Source: Bog-366 sp963722555
GTDB taxonomy: Bacteria; Acidobacteriota; Terriglobia; UBA7540
DNA length: 64,000 nucleotides
Direction: 5' to 3'
NCBI GenBank assembly: GCA_963722555.1
Contig: CAVRNQ010000007.1
Coordinates: forward strand, 62,001-126,000
Shown here: piece by piece, positions 1-10,612 of the stretch
Numbering within the stretch: the stretch's first letter is position 1
Layout of the letters: each line of letters begins with the position of its first letter
Notes under the pieces: model-generated
What the model was told of the DNA's origin: nothing
Database searches by the model: none
Seen by the model: the letters and a program-made list of their open reading frames with translations, nothing else
Position numbers and translations under genes: made by a program

Positions 1-2686
1 TGGCTTTGTCCCGCTCCTCGACGGGCTCGATTTCCTTTTCAGCTTCGACCACTTCCTTCGCCAGTTCGAGGATTTCCTTCAGGAACTGGAGGCTCGTGAG
101 GAACCCTTCCTCATGGCGTTCCTTGATCTTCTCCAGCCGCTCGCCGAGCGCGGTGAATTTCGGGTTGCCGAGGTGCTTGCGCAGGCGAGCGATGAGCTTG
201 ATCTCGATCTCTTTTCCTTTCTTCTCGTGGTCCGCTTCCTTGAGTATCTCTTCGAGCACTTGGGCGTCGAGCACCAGTGTCTCGACGATCGTCGCGAACC
301 GATTCGACATGCACATTCGCGTTGATCAGTTCAACAGTTTTCGCGCCCAGGGCGTGCCAGAGCAGCCTGCCGTTGCCGCTCGGGCGGCTTCACCGATTCG
401 TAGACCTGCGTGAGCCAGCGATAATCCTTTTCGTAAGGGGTGAGGCACGGGTCGGGCGACAACGCCTCCCAAATTGTACCGAGCACGATGTAATTCGGCC
501 GCAAACTTGTCCCGCATTTCGTTGTTCGGCAGGCATTGCTGCGCCGCCATCAGGCCCTCATAGCCGCCCACACTACGGTCCACGCCAGGGAAAAAAGCAA
601 GGCACTTCTGCACCTGTACCGGCAATGCTCTTGCGCAATTCTTCGATATTGGAAACCACCTGCTGCACCGCTTTCTCGTCGAAGTCGAGCGCGCGTGCGA
701 CGTCGTCAAAGATGCCGATGTAGTCCACGATCAGGCCGTGGGTCTTCTCCTGGCCGAATGTCCGGTTGGTGCGGCAGATGGCCTGCAGAAGATTGTGGTC
801 CTTCATCGGCTTGTCGAGATACATCGCCTGCAAGATCGGCGCGTCGAAGCCGGTCAGTAGCTTGCTCGTGACGATGACGAACTGTAGCGGGTCAGATGGG
901 TCGCGGAACCGGTCGAGCAGCTTCTCCTCCGCGTCCTTGTCGCGGGCGTGCTTCTTCCATTCCGGCGGGTCGCCAGGCTGGCTGATCATCACAATGGCGC
1001 TGGCCTCGGGTCCGATCAGCTCATCCATCACTGCCTTGTAAAGCACGCAGCACTCGCGGTCGAATGTCACCACCTGCGCCTTGAATCCGTTCGGCTCCAC
1101 CTTCGTCTGGAAGTGCTTGACGATATGGTTCACGACGGCGCGGACGCGCTCCGGGTTCTTTACCAGCACGGCCATCTTGGCGGCGCGCTTGGCGAGATCG
1201 TCGCGGTCCTGTTCGCTCAGATCGCCGGTGATCTGCATTGTAGGCTTCATCAATGGCGGCCTTGTCAATTTTCAGCTTCACCTCCGGCGCCTCGAAATGC
1301 AGCGGCAGCGTGGCCTTGTCGCGGATGGATTCCTGGAACGAGTAGCGGCTCATGTAGCCTTTCTCGTCCTCGTCCGCGCCGAAGGCCCAGAAGGTGTTGC
1401 GGTCGGCGCGATTGATGGGCGTGCCGGTGAGGCCGAACAGAAAGGCATTCGGCAGCGCCTCGCGCATCTTGCGGCCGAGGTCGCCTTCCTGGGTGCGGTG
1501 CGCTTCGTCCACCATCACGATGATGTTCGAGCGTTCGTTCAGCTTGCCGCCCGCCTCGCCGAACTTGTGGATGGTGGTGATGAGGACCTTGCGCACGTCC
1601 TGCGCAAGTAAGGTCTGCAACTCCTGCCGCGTGGCCACGCCGACCATGTTCGGCACGTCGGCGGCATTGAACGTGGCGGTGATCTGCGTGTCGAGGTCGA
1701 TGCGGTCCACCACGATGATGACCGTGGGGTTGCCGAGCTTGGGATGCAGCCGCAGCTTCTGCGCGGCAAAGACCATGAGCAGCGACTTGCCGCTGCCCTG
1801 GAAATGCCAAATAAGCCCCTTCTTCGGATAGCCCTTCACCACGCGCTCCACGATCTGGTTCGTGGTGAAGTACTGCTGGTAACGGCAGATGATCTTGATG
1901 CGCCGATGCTTCTTGTCGGTGGCAAACAGCGTGAAGTTTTGGAGGATGTCGAGCACCACCTCGGGCCGGAGCATGCTCTTCACCGTAGCCTTGACATGGT
2001 GAAGCTGGCCTTCCTCCTGGTTCTCCGCGTCGCGCCACGGGCCCCACATTTCGATGGGCATGCGGATGGAGCCATAGCGGAACAGGCGGCCCTCGGTGGC
2101 GAAAGAGAAGACGTTCGGCACGAACATGGCCGGCACTTGCTTCTCGTAAATCTCGTTGATCTGGAATGCGCCGTCGAACCAGGTCACCGCAGCTGCGCGT
2201 AGGCGTCTTGGCCTCGCCGATCACCAGGGGCAGCCCGTTGACCAGAAAGACCACGTCGAACCGTTTTTCCACCGCCCCGGCTTGGTAAGTCCACTGGTTG
2301 GCGACAGTGAGTCGGTTGTTGCCGGGTTGTACGGCGTCCACCAGCCGGATAGGGACGTGCTCGCCTTGAGGGCCGAACGGCATGGTCTTCTCGCCGCGCA
2401 CCCAGGCCATGAAATTTTCGTTTGCCCGCACCAGTCCATCGGCCTGCACGGAGAGGATGCAGGCACGCAGGTTGTAAATGACCTCGTCGGCGCGGTCGGG
2501 CTGGGCCTTGATCTCGGGATTGAGCCGGATTAGGGCCTCCCGCAGCCACCGCTCCACGATGACATCGCTACTCTGGCGGGGCAATTGGGGACCATGCTCG
2601 TAAGTCCAGCCCCCCTCCGCGCCGCCCTGGTTGGCGACGGCATCAAGAATCATCTGCTCGACCGTGCTGGATTCGGTGAAGTTCAT
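1..2686 (-). pseudogene. hsdR: Type I restriction subunit HsdR, multiply frameshifted
   Basis: HsdR is the ATP-dependent translocase/endonuclease subunit of type I restriction enzymes. The start at 2686 overlaps the stop of the upstream hsdM-hsdS fusion (ATGA). The N-terminal nuclease region is visible (GEAKT, the ExK of the PD-(D/E)xK fold). It is followed by the helicase part, with a GSGKS Walker A, a DEAHRT Walker B and a GLTGTP motif, and then a C-terminal helical region reaching the left window edge. The recognisable protein jumps frame near 2195, 1230, 605, 490, 375 and 285, so no full-length product can be made. The neighbouring fusion gene, of equal length, has no frameshift, which argues for real decay over poor sequence quality. 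The gene continues past position 1. Confidence 0.9.
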
Positions 2687-5376
2687 AGGAAAACCGCGTT
2701 GAGGAAATCAATCAGCACTTGGTTAAGCCGTGCCTTGCTGTACGCGGCACTGGCCAGCAAGGAGTCGAATAGGCCAACGCGCCGCACGATTTCTGTCTGC
2801 TGCTCGGCATCCGTGGTGGGCACTGCAAACTCCTTCACCACAGTTGAGTTGATGGTATACAAGCCGCTCGAACTCTTAGCCCGACTGCGAAAGTAGGCAC
2901 GGCCTCGCGAACTGTTCGCATAGAGGCTCAGATAGTCGGGCAGCACCTTGAGTGAGCAACGAGCGCGAATGAGGTGGTTCTGATGAAGAATCCCAGTTTG
3001 GGCAGAATGCCAGACGGCGGTCCGGCCGATTTCATTGACGCTGGCGTGACCTTCGACAACGAGAACGTCGCCCGGTCGCAATGCGAACTTCTCGGCCTCG
3101 TCTTCCGTGCACCGAATGGTCTTCACTTCGCTGAGGTCGAATTGCTCGCGGCCCACATTAGCGACCCGCAGATAGGGCAACTCCATAGGCAGGCTTGAGC
3201 GATGCCCGTTGAGCGTAACGCCGTAGCTGATGTCAGCGAGTTCGCTGAGTTTCATCGTGTCAACTCGGTGTTGGGCTTCGGCGAAATGGGCTTCGATGCT
3301 CGCTGCTCGACCTCGCCGCAATACTCCACTGGTTTTCTGGTATTGCTGGTCAGCCTCATCGATTGCCCAGAGGATTTCCGCGATCCGCCGCTGCTGGTCG
3401 AGCGGCGGGAGGTCGAACCTCTCCAGCTTCAGCGTCGTCCAATTAATTGTGGGCGAGAGCGAACCGACCGAAATCTCCAGGGCGCGGTTCATGAACTTGT
3501 CGCTCATCATGAGGAACGGCAGAAACTCCGGTAGCACCTCGTCCGGCTTTGCCCGCACGACCATCGCGTGCGCAGAGCAAATCCCATCCACACGCGCCAC
3601 CGCCAACTTGCGCTGATATGCGCGGCGACGTCCAAAGATGATGTCGCCCTTGCGGAAGCGCAGCTTGGTACCGATCACATCGCTGCCCTTGCCCCAGCGC
3701 CTAATATGTAAGCTGCCGGAGTCGAGATCATCCAGCCCCACATAGATATCATCTGCTGCATCCGCCGGCTCGACACGCTCATTGACGCTGTCGGCAAACG
3801 CGCCGAACGACAGACGCTTCCACTCGCTGCGCTTTAGCCATGTGGGCAGTCCTTCGGCAATTGTAGCGGCGGCTGGGAGTTCGCTGGGCGTGAGTTTGGT
3901 ACCCAGCACTCTCATCAATACGTCGCGGACTTCTGAAGCGGAGCCGAGCCACGCCGAAAGCGACACCTGGACGGAGCCCTCTTTTGATGCCTCCTTGCCA
4001 TTTGCGAAGGACTCATTCGCGGCAACATACAGCGGGATGTTGAGGCTCCAGTTCTGTTTACGAATTTCATCAACAGTCGCCACGCAGGCAAAGCCAAGCC
4101 CGTCCTTGAATTTCTGATAAGCAGCGACGATGTGGTGGATGTGTTCGTCGGTAAGGAAGCTTTGAGCTCGTTCCCGGGTGACCTCGTTGACGGCGTTGAT
4201 GAATAGGATGCGGCCTTTTCGTGGTTTCGATTTTGCCGTGCGGCAGATGACAACACAGGCTTCCATGGGCGAGTTGTAAAACAGGTTCGGCCCGAGGCCC
4301 AGCACGCACTCGATTACGTCGGCTTCAATGAGCTTACGCCGCATCCCCGCCTCTTCTTGGCGGAAGAGGACTCCGTGCGGGAAAAGGATTGCGCAGCGGC
4401 CGGCTCTGGGCGCGAGGCTGCAGATTATATGCTGCAAGAAGGCGTAATCGGCGCGGCCTTGCGGCGGCGTGCCGTAGAGATTGCGCCCCCAAGGGTCAGA
4501 GGCAAAGGCATCCCGGTCCCACTGCTTGATGGAATAGGGCGGATTGGCCAGAACAACATCGAAACGCATAAGCCGGTCACCCTGGACGAACTTCGGCTCG
4601 GAGAGCGTGTCGCCCCGCACGATCTGAAAGTCTTCGATCCCATGGAGGAAGCAGTTCATCCGGGCGATGGAGGAGGTCATCAGATTCCGCTCCTGGCCGT
4701 AGAGGCGGACGTTGCGCCACTCTTGGCCTTGGCGGTGGAGGTGGGTGATGCAGGAGAGGAGCATACCGCCAGAGCCACAGGTGGGGTCGTAGATGGACTC
4801 GCCCGGCTGGGGCTGGAGCATCTCGGTCATAAGATGAACAACAGTCCGGTTGGTATAAAACTCAGCGGCGGTGTGCCCGGAATCGTCGGCGAACTTCTTG
4901 ATCAAATACTCATAGCCCTGACCCAACTCGTCTTCTGGGAGGTTGGCAATTGTCAGATCAAGCGAACTGAAGTGCTCGACCAGGTCGCGCAGCATGGCAT
5001 CGGAAAGGCGATCCTTGTTGGTCCACTGTGCGTCCCCGAAGATAGCGTAGAGCTTGTCCGGGTTAGCGGTTTCGATGGCCCGCATCCCGGACTGGAGGGC
5101 TTGGCCGACGTTCTTTGCTACTCCCCGGATATCGCCCCAGTGGGCGTCAGCCGGAACTTGAAACCGGTGGTTCTCTGGATATGCAGCAAATTCTTTGTCG
5201 CCGCCAGATTCTTTGAGGGCGTTCTGCGTTTCCTCATCAAAGACGTCGCAAAGTCGTTTGTAGAACAGCAGTGGGAAGATAAACTGCTTGTAGTCGCCGG
5301 CATCAATGGTTCCCCGCAAGAGTGTCGCCGCACCCCAAAGGTAGGATTCGAGTTGTTGCTGCGAAATGCGGGGCAT
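2683..5376 (-). CDS. HsdM-HsdS fusion: type I methyltransferase fused to specificity subunit
   Basis: An 897-residue protein combining the N6-adenine methyltransferase and the DNA-specificity subunit of a type I system. Residues about 1-500 are HsdM: the N-terminal helical domain, SAM motif I DPTCGSGG at 197-204, and catalytic NPPY at 278-281. Residues about 540-897 hold two HsdS target-recognition domains, each followed by a conserved helical repeat. The usual FYTPR motif reads FYTNR here. The ATG at 5376 was chosen over an upstream start because homology begins at MPRISQQQ and this ATG overlaps the stop of the preceding gene by one base. HsdM and HsdS are normally separate proteins. With hsdR dead downstream, this probably acts as a stand-alone modification enzyme. 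Confidence 0.93.
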   Translation of the reverse strand: MPRISQQQLESYLWGAATLLRGTIDAGDYKQFIFPLLFYKRLCDVFDEETQNALKESGGDKEFAAYPENHRFQVPADAHWGDIRGVAKNVGQALQSGMRAIETANPDKLYAIFGDAQWTNKDRLSDAMLRDLVEHFSSLDLTIANLPEDELGQGYEYLIKKFADDSGHTAAEFYTNRTVVHLMTEMLQPQPGESIYDPTCGSGGMLLSCITHLHRQGQEWRNVRLYGQERNLMTSSIARMNCFLHGIEDFQIVRGDTLSEPKFVQGDRLMRFDVVLANPPYSIKQWDRDAFASDPWGRNLYGTPPQGRADYAFLQHIICSLAPRAGRCAILFPHGVLFRQEEAGMRRKLIEADVIECVLGLGPNLFYNSPMEACVVICRTAKSKPRKGRILFINAVNEVTRERAQSFLTDEHIHHIVAAYQKFKDGLGFACVATVDEIRKQNWSLNIPLYVAANESFANGKEASKEGSVQVSLSAWLGSASEVRDVLMRVLGTKLTPSELPAAATIAEGLPTWLKRSEWKRLSFGAFADSVNERVEPADAADDIYVGLDDLDSGSLHIRRWGKGSDVIGTKLRFRKGDIIFGRRRAYQRKLAVARVDGICSAHAMVVRAKPDEVLPEFLPFLMMSDKFMNRALEISVGSLSPTINWTTLKLERFDLPPLDQQRRIAEILWAIDEADQQYQKTSGVLRRGRAASIEAHFAEAQHRVDTMKLSELADISYGVTLNGHRSSLPMELPYLRVANVGREQFDLSEVKTIRCTEDEAEKFALRPGDVLVVEGHASVNEIGRTAVWHSAQTGILHQNHLIRARCSLKVLPDYLSLYANSSRGRAYFRSRAKSSSGLYTINSTVVKEFAVPTTDAEQQTEIVRRVGLFDSLLASAAYSKARLNQVLIDFLNAVFL

Positions 5377-7142
5377 TACAGCTTCTTGTGAACCCAGCGC
5401 CACTTTTTGTACGCGGTTTCCATGGTCTTTTCGAATGCTCGGTCGGTGCGCAGGAAACTTAGATTCCCATCTTTGACTTTCTCTACGTAATCTTTGTCCT
5501 GCAAGAGCTCTGCGAGAAGAAGTCGCACTCTCGCAGTGGCCAACCAACTCAGAGTATCGGTATAGTCTGCGGGGATGCTCATGCTATCGCCGTGGCGTTG
5601 GGCAAGCTTCTCCAGATCATCATGGTTGAGTAAGCCTTGACATAACAATGCCCATAGCAGATAACGGGAACGAGAAATGAACCAATACTTGTTTTGGCCC
5701 ATTTGCTCGATCTCATTGGCCAACTTTCGCAACCGGAATTGGACCTTGTAACAGAGGACTATATGCCGTGAGTCGGCCTTCAGTCTTCCGTAGCGGAAGA
5801 TCTGGTCGTACACTTGATCGTTTTCAAATACGCGCCGCATCTCGGAAAGTCAACTAATGAGGCCATCCGTCAGCAGAAAGGTCTGAGTGAGCTTCAGCAT
5901 TTGGATGGCTTTGTTATCCTCCTGAATGCCGTAATCCTCCAGATCCTCAACGCTCAACTGGTCAAAAGCGTTCTCCTGTCGCTCATAGTAGATTCCAACA
6001 TCTGAGCGGAACTTCTCCTGAAGTTCCAGCTGGATGAGGTCGTTCGCGTGCAGGTTCCAGGGCTCTACGGGGTTCTGGCGATTGTTATTCACAGTGACGC
6101 GTGTCACGAACTTCTGGTCGGCTTTGGTGATGACCTTGCAGAGGACACGGATCGACTCAAACGCCCCCCGGCCGTCCTCTAATTTCGGGTTGTCTTTGTT
6201 CTTTTTTCTGAATTCGTCAACGGTGGTAACAGTCTGGGCGCCGTTGAGCAATCGAGGCGCTGTCAGGCGACAGGATCCATTAAGGCGCTCAACGCACTCC
6301 GCGTACAGGGTGATGCCATTGTGGTCGAAGGCAAAAACAGAAGGTTGCTCGGTCTTATCGAGCACGATCTTCTTCAAGGCGGCGGAAATAGCCCGATTGA
6401 CAGCTTCGCCTTCTCCCAGCCCATACCGAATGTTGCTGTCAAAGAAATGAGTGTCCAAGGCCGCGTGCATGCGGTCAAGGTCTGCGAGACGGATGAAGCC
6501 CAGGTGCATCTTCTGCCCGGCGGGCCCATCAACGGTCACAAAGTCTGTCAGCGGGACATCGAAAATCTGCGCCGTGCGAGCTTCACGGACCCGGCCGACC
6601 AGACCGCTGGAAGACCGAAATTCTACGAGAAACGGAACCTTCCGGCCTCCGAAGAATTGTTCTACGAGGTAGTTCTTGTCTTCCAGATCTTCGCGAAGTT
6701 TGTCCAATACAGGGCTGCGTTCCGCATCCTCCGGCTGCCCAGTGAATACACAGCGGAAACAGATTTGATCAATCAGGTTCCGATTCTCAACGAGGCAACT
6801 TCTAAGCTGAAGTAAGACTTGATTCTTGTGGTCATCCTTGTTCGGTGCAACAAATATGCGCTCCAGTCCACCATCGATGAGTCGTTTAAGGGACCCTTTG
6901 AACTCGCTATGCGACTTTGAGTATTTGAACTGAAAGAGATACAGGTTGCGGCGCTGCTCATCGAAGTGAAACCCGTCAATACCGTAATCGTTGCCGCCGA
7001 ATGCGACCTGGTTTACAGACTTCTCGCGAGGCACCTTGTGTTCCTGCTCCAGGTAGAGAAGACCGAAGTAATCTTCACGAACGCCGCCGCAAGTGGCGCG
7101 CAGGTCCGAATAACATTGGTCTATGAGACGATCGGTAATCAT
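5376..7142 (-). pseudogene. AIPR-family abortive-infection protein, interrupted by in-frame UGA
   Basis: The first 430 codons encode an AIPR (abortive infection phage resistance) family protein, with the family-typical segment NGITLYAE...LLNGAQTV near residues 270-310 and a C-terminal region rich in charged helices. The frame stops at UGA (5850-5852), but the same frame reopens at once (LSEMRRVFENDQ...) and runs 154 more codons to 5376. The two parts together give about 588 residues, a normal AIPR length. The UGA follows LIS and could have arisen from CGA (Arg) by one transition. The gene sits between hsdM and the hsdM-hsdS fusion, a common place for abortive-infection genes in type I operons. 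Alternatively the two halves are made separately, the second from the ATG at 5840. Confidence 0.83.
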
Positions 7143-7157
7143 GGCTAAACCTCTCCA

Positions 7158-8660
7158 TCATTTTGTTGCCAAGAATCCCTCCCGCCGGAGGATGCTAACT
7201 AGCTTCTCCTCAGCCGAGAATGCCGCCTCACTGCTGCTCCGAAGTTGCGCAAATGCCTCCTCGACTGTGAGCATTTCCTGTTCGGTTTTGGGCTCGACAT
7301 AACGCGGGATGTTGAGGTTGTGGTCGTTAGCTGCGATTTCATCCAGTGTGACCACGCGGGCGACGCCTTCAACATCCTTGTGGCCGCGATACCAGCCGTA
7401 AATACGCTCGACGTGTTCAGGGAGGAGTTCGTTTTGCGCCCGGCCCGGTTTGAACTCGCGGGAGGCATCGAGGATTAGCACCTTGTTGCGGCGGTCTTTT
7501 CTCTTGCCCTGGCGAAAGACGAGGATGCAGGCGGCGAGACCGGTGCCGTAAAAGAGATTCGGACCGAGGCCGATGACGGCTTCGAGCACATCCATCCTCA
7601 GGATCTTGTGTCGAATCTTACCTTCCGTGCCCATGCGAAACAGAGCACCATGAGGCAATACGACAGCCATTCGGCCTTTGGCTGGCGCCATCGACTTGAT
7701 CATGTGTTGCACCCACGCGTAATCGCCGCTTTTGGCCGGTGGCATGCCGGCGAAATTACGTCCATAGGGGTCACTAGTCCAAACCTCCTCGCCCCACTTT
7801 TCGAGAGAAAAAGGCGGATTGGCGATCACGCAGTCGAAGGTGGCAAGATTATCACCGGAAAAGAATGCGGGCTGCCGGAGTGTGTCACCGCGCACGATCT
7901 GGAAATCCGCGGCACCATGCAGAAAGAGGTTCATGCGGGCGATGGCGGAAGTGGTAAGGTTCTTTTCCTGCCCGAAGAGCCTGCCCCAGAGAGTCCGATC
8001 ATCACCATGGCTCTCGCGGACGTGGTGAATGGCTTCCATCAACATGCCGCCCGTGCCGCACGCTGGATCGTAAATGAACTCTCCTTCCTTCGGGTCAAGA
8101 ATCTTGACCATCAACTTCACGATCGGGCGCGGTGTATAGAACTCGCCAGCCTTCTTGTTTGTGAGGTCCGCGAACTTCTTGATCAGATATTCGTAGGATT
8201 GGCCGAGAACATCGGCTTCCGCTGCTTTGTTGCCTAGATTGATACCGGAAAAGTGCTCGATGAGATTACGGAGGAGTTCGTCGGAGAGCCGGTCCTTGTT
8301 TGTCCACTGTGCATCGCCGAAGATTCCGTAAAGAGTTTCCGGGTTGGCCTTTTCGATCCCCCGCATGGCTTTCTGGAGGGCCTGCCCCACGTTGGTGGCA
8401 ACGGACCGGACATTGCTCCAGTGGCAACCGTCAGGGATCTGGAAACGGTAGTTCTGGGGAAACAGAGCATATTCCTGGTCCCCTCCGGATTCCGAAAGTG
8501 CAGCTTCGTATTCTTCATCGTGGACATCCGAAATGCGTTTGAAGAACAGCAGGGGAAAGATATACGTCTTGAAATCCGCGGCATCAACTGGACCCCGGAG
8601 AATGTTTGCCGCTTCCCAAAGATGGGCTTCAAGATTAGATAGCTCGATGCTGTTACTCAT
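7158..8660 (-). CDS. hsdM: Type I DNA methyltransferase subunit HsdM
   Basis: A 500-residue class I N6-adenine methyltransferase. It shows the HsdM N-terminal domain (LWEAANILRG), the EFYTPR motif near 173-178, SAM-binding DPACGTGG at 198-205 and catalytic NPPF at 281-284. It is clearly paralogous to the HsdM half of the fusion at 2683-5376, sharing the DAxDxKxxIFPLLF and IFGDAQWTNKDRLSD segments. It has no separate hsdS of its own in this operon. It could share the downstream specificity module or methylate with a partner encoded elsewhere. The AIPR gene starts 15 bases downstream, consistent with one transcript. Confidence 0.93.
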   Translation of the reverse strand: MSNSIELSNLEAHLWEAANILRGPVDAADFKTYIFPLLFFKRISDVHDEEYEAALSESGGDQEYALFPQNYRFQIPDGCHWSNVRSVATNVGQALQKAMRGIEKANPETLYGIFGDAQWTNKDRLSDELLRNLIEHFSGINLGNKAAEADVLGQSYEYLIKKFADLTNKKAGEFYTPRPIVKLMVKILDPKEGEFIYDPACGTGGMLMEAIHHVRESHGDDRTLWGRLFGQEKNLTTSAIARMNLFLHGAADFQIVRGDTLRQPAFFSGDNLATFDCVIANPPFSLEKWGEEVWTSDPYGRNFAGMPPAKSGDYAWVQHMIKSMAPAKGRMAVVLPHGALFRMGTEGKIRHKILRMDVLEAVIGLGPNLFYGTGLAACILVFRQGKRKDRRNKVLILDASREFKPGRAQNELLPEHVERIYGWYRGHKDVEGVARVVTLDEIAANDHNLNIPRYVEPKTEQEMLTVEEAFAQLRSSSEAAFSAEEKLVSILRREGFLATK

Positions 8661-8734
8661 AAACCAGTGTTTTCTGGCATGCCCGCCACAGTCTTTTCTC
8701 TCGGATCGCCGGTCGGGGTTGAGGCACGTGGTCG

Positions 8735-9793
8735 CTACTCGGGTTTTGACGGCTGAATGTCTGACGACTTGGCAGCCTCACGCCACATGTGCACCAGCTT
8801 GTCAGATTCCGAAACGAAGCTTTGAACCTCCGCCTCACTTAAGTTCGCGAATTTCGTTATCGGTTGCGCCTCGTTTAGGAATTTGTCGGCGTTAAATCCT
8901 CGAATCCGTGAAATCATAGAACGGTATGCTTTCACTGCCTCGGCTGGAGCGCCATTCTTCTCCATCACACTCAACGCGCCTTGTAAATCACCACGGGAAG
9001 CCCAAAATATCGACTGCTTCGTGCCAACAATGTTGGCCCTAAATGCAACGCCAACTGTTCCTGGTTTGATTTCGTGTCCGAGTTCGCGCCAAGTTTCGAC
9101 GGCCACTTTGAATAGCAGGCGACTGTGGTCATCAGGGCAATTCGCAAGAGCCTTTTCAATGGTAATCACTGGCTGGAGTGGAGGTGGAGGAACAAACTCC
9201 CCGTGGCGCTGTGGCGCGAGGATTTCCAAATCCCGGATCTTGTATGTGCATAACTCAAGGACCTGAAGTTTGAGACCTGTTCCCCGAGTCGAAACGTAGG
9301 CAATGATTTTCTCAAGTTCATCATTCATATGGTCAACTGCGATGAACAGGTTAAATGTCCCGGATTGCAGATTGTTCGATACGGTCTCCTGGAACTCCTC
9401 CGGCAAACCCTCGGGGGTTTTCAACCCCAAGAGATCGGTAATGGATTTGCCTTCTCTTTTCAGGAAAAGATTATCGAACTCCTCGTAGGATTTTCTCCAC
9501 AAATACGCCGCGTACTCCAAAATCTGACCAATAACTTTCCGCCGAACTTCCGGATTTCTGGCGAGTTTGGTTTCGACGATGAAGATATTCCCGTTGGCAT
9601 CAACTCCGAGCAAATCACTGGAGCCGGAACCGGGAAGATCTGCTTCTTTGATGAACACCGCCGTTTGTCCCTCGTGGGGCGACACTAATTCCGGCCCTTC
9701 ATACAACATCTGTTGGAGTTGGGCCTCATCAACAAATTCAACGTCATTTGCCTGTTGCCATCTTTCTCCCTTCTGGCGTACCAAAATGGGCAT
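8735..9793 (-). CDS. PD-(D/E)xK nuclease-like protein
   Basis: A 352-residue protein of no recognised name. Residues 58-100 show the pattern of a RecB/NucS-like nuclease core: Asp60 (SSDLLGVD), the E-x-K pair Glu74 and Lys76 (IVETKL), and a following helix with Q90xxxY94. The C-terminal half is mixed alpha/beta with no motif I recognise. The ATG at 9793 has an AAGGAG ribosome site seven bases upstream. It is the first gene of the restriction operon on this strand, so it could be an accessory nuclease or a defence effector of the island. Role inferred; catalytic motif seen. Confidence 0.7.
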   Translation of the reverse strand: MPILVRQKGERWQQANDVEFVDEAQLQQMLYEGPELVSPHEGQTAVFIKEADLPGSGSSDLLGVDANGNIFIVETKLARNPEVRRKVIGQILEYAAYLWRKSYEEFDNLFLKREGKSITDLLGLKTPEGLPEEFQETVSNNLQSGTFNLFIAVDHMNDELEKIIAYVSTRGTGLKLQVLELCTYKIRDLEILAPQRHGEFVPPPPLQPVITIEKALANCPDDHSRLLFKVAVETWRELGHEIKPGTVGVAFRANIVGTKQSIFWASRGDLQGALSVMEKNGAPAEAVKAYRSMISRIRGFNADKFLNEAQPITKFANLSEAEVQSFVSESDKLVHMWREAAKSSDIQPSKPE

Positions 9794-10252
9794 GTCATCT
9801 CCTTTTCGGTGGGCAACCCATCATTGCCGGTGTTTGACGATGGCCAACGGCAACCGCTGAAGCGGGCACCTCAACGGCCGCCTAACCACACCCAACCGTC
9901 ACGAAGCGCCTCCAATGTGATTGGTGAGAGAGTATACCGCTCAGTTGAATCTTGGCAGAGGAAATAATCTTGCGGACCAACGCCCTCTCCTGGGTAGATC
10001 AAATACCAGACTTTTCAAACCTTCGTATTCGCATTCCTGCCCACAAACTGGTGATTGTGGGGCGAGGGATTCGGCTTCTCGTATCATTGCAGAATCAGGA
10101 GGTTACGGCTAATAGGTGAGGTTTCTGGGCGGCAAGTCGCGAAATTCACTGACTTCCCCATCAGTAGCACCCACTCAAAACCCCTATAAATATTGATTTC
10201 CGCTGCGCTTGTGTGCGGCTTGTGTGCCCGATTCCGGGCAGGAGGTGTTTTT
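9794..10252. other. Intergenic region upstream of the restriction operon and integrase remnant
   Basis: I see no coding region here. It should hold the promoter of the minus-strand restriction operon, but I cannot mark one reliably. Just before the integrase remnant the octamer TTGTGTGC occurs twice (10208-10228), close to the place where an integrase-linked attachment site might be expected. Confidence 0.5.
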
Positions 10253-10612
10253 ATGGCCCGGAAACCAGGCCAATTCATTTCTCGCGGACCACGCACCTGG
10301 CTGATTCGCGTTTCGCTCGGCCGCGAGCCGGACACCGGAACACGGAAGTATCACGACAAAACGATTCAAGGTTCATTCCGCGAGGCGCAGACCTACCCGA
10401 ACACATAACTCCAAGAACGCGGTACCGGACGTCTGCCCCGCGCGACTTCGGTCAGTCTTAATCAATACCTCAATCAATGGCTCACCACGGCAGCCAAGCC
10501 TCGGCTGCGGCCGAAAAGCTACGCTGATTACGAAGCACTATAGCGGTTTCACATCCGTCCAACCATTGGGACCACGCCCCTCGGTGCCATCACTCAGTTC
10601 GACATTCAAACG
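10253..10612 (+). pseudogene. Tyrosine recombinase (phage-type integrase), N-terminal remnant
   Basis: Starts at ATG 10253 behind a GGAGGT site at 10241-10246. The first 51 codons (MARKPGQF...TWLIRVSLGR) are an arm-binding N-terminal domain typical of phage or genomic-island integrases. After UAA at 10406-10408 the same frame continues with the core-binding domain (LNQYLNQWLTTAAKP, RLRPKSYADYEAL). It then meets UAG near 10541 and fades out around FDIQ (about 10610). The catalytic domain is missing. It marks the former mobility of the surrounding defence genes. Confidence 0.8.

Noticed and set aside
4357..5391. Plus-strand frame of 344 codons opposite HsdM-HsdS
   Set aside because: Lies wholly antisense to the methyltransferase motifs and has no recognisable domain.
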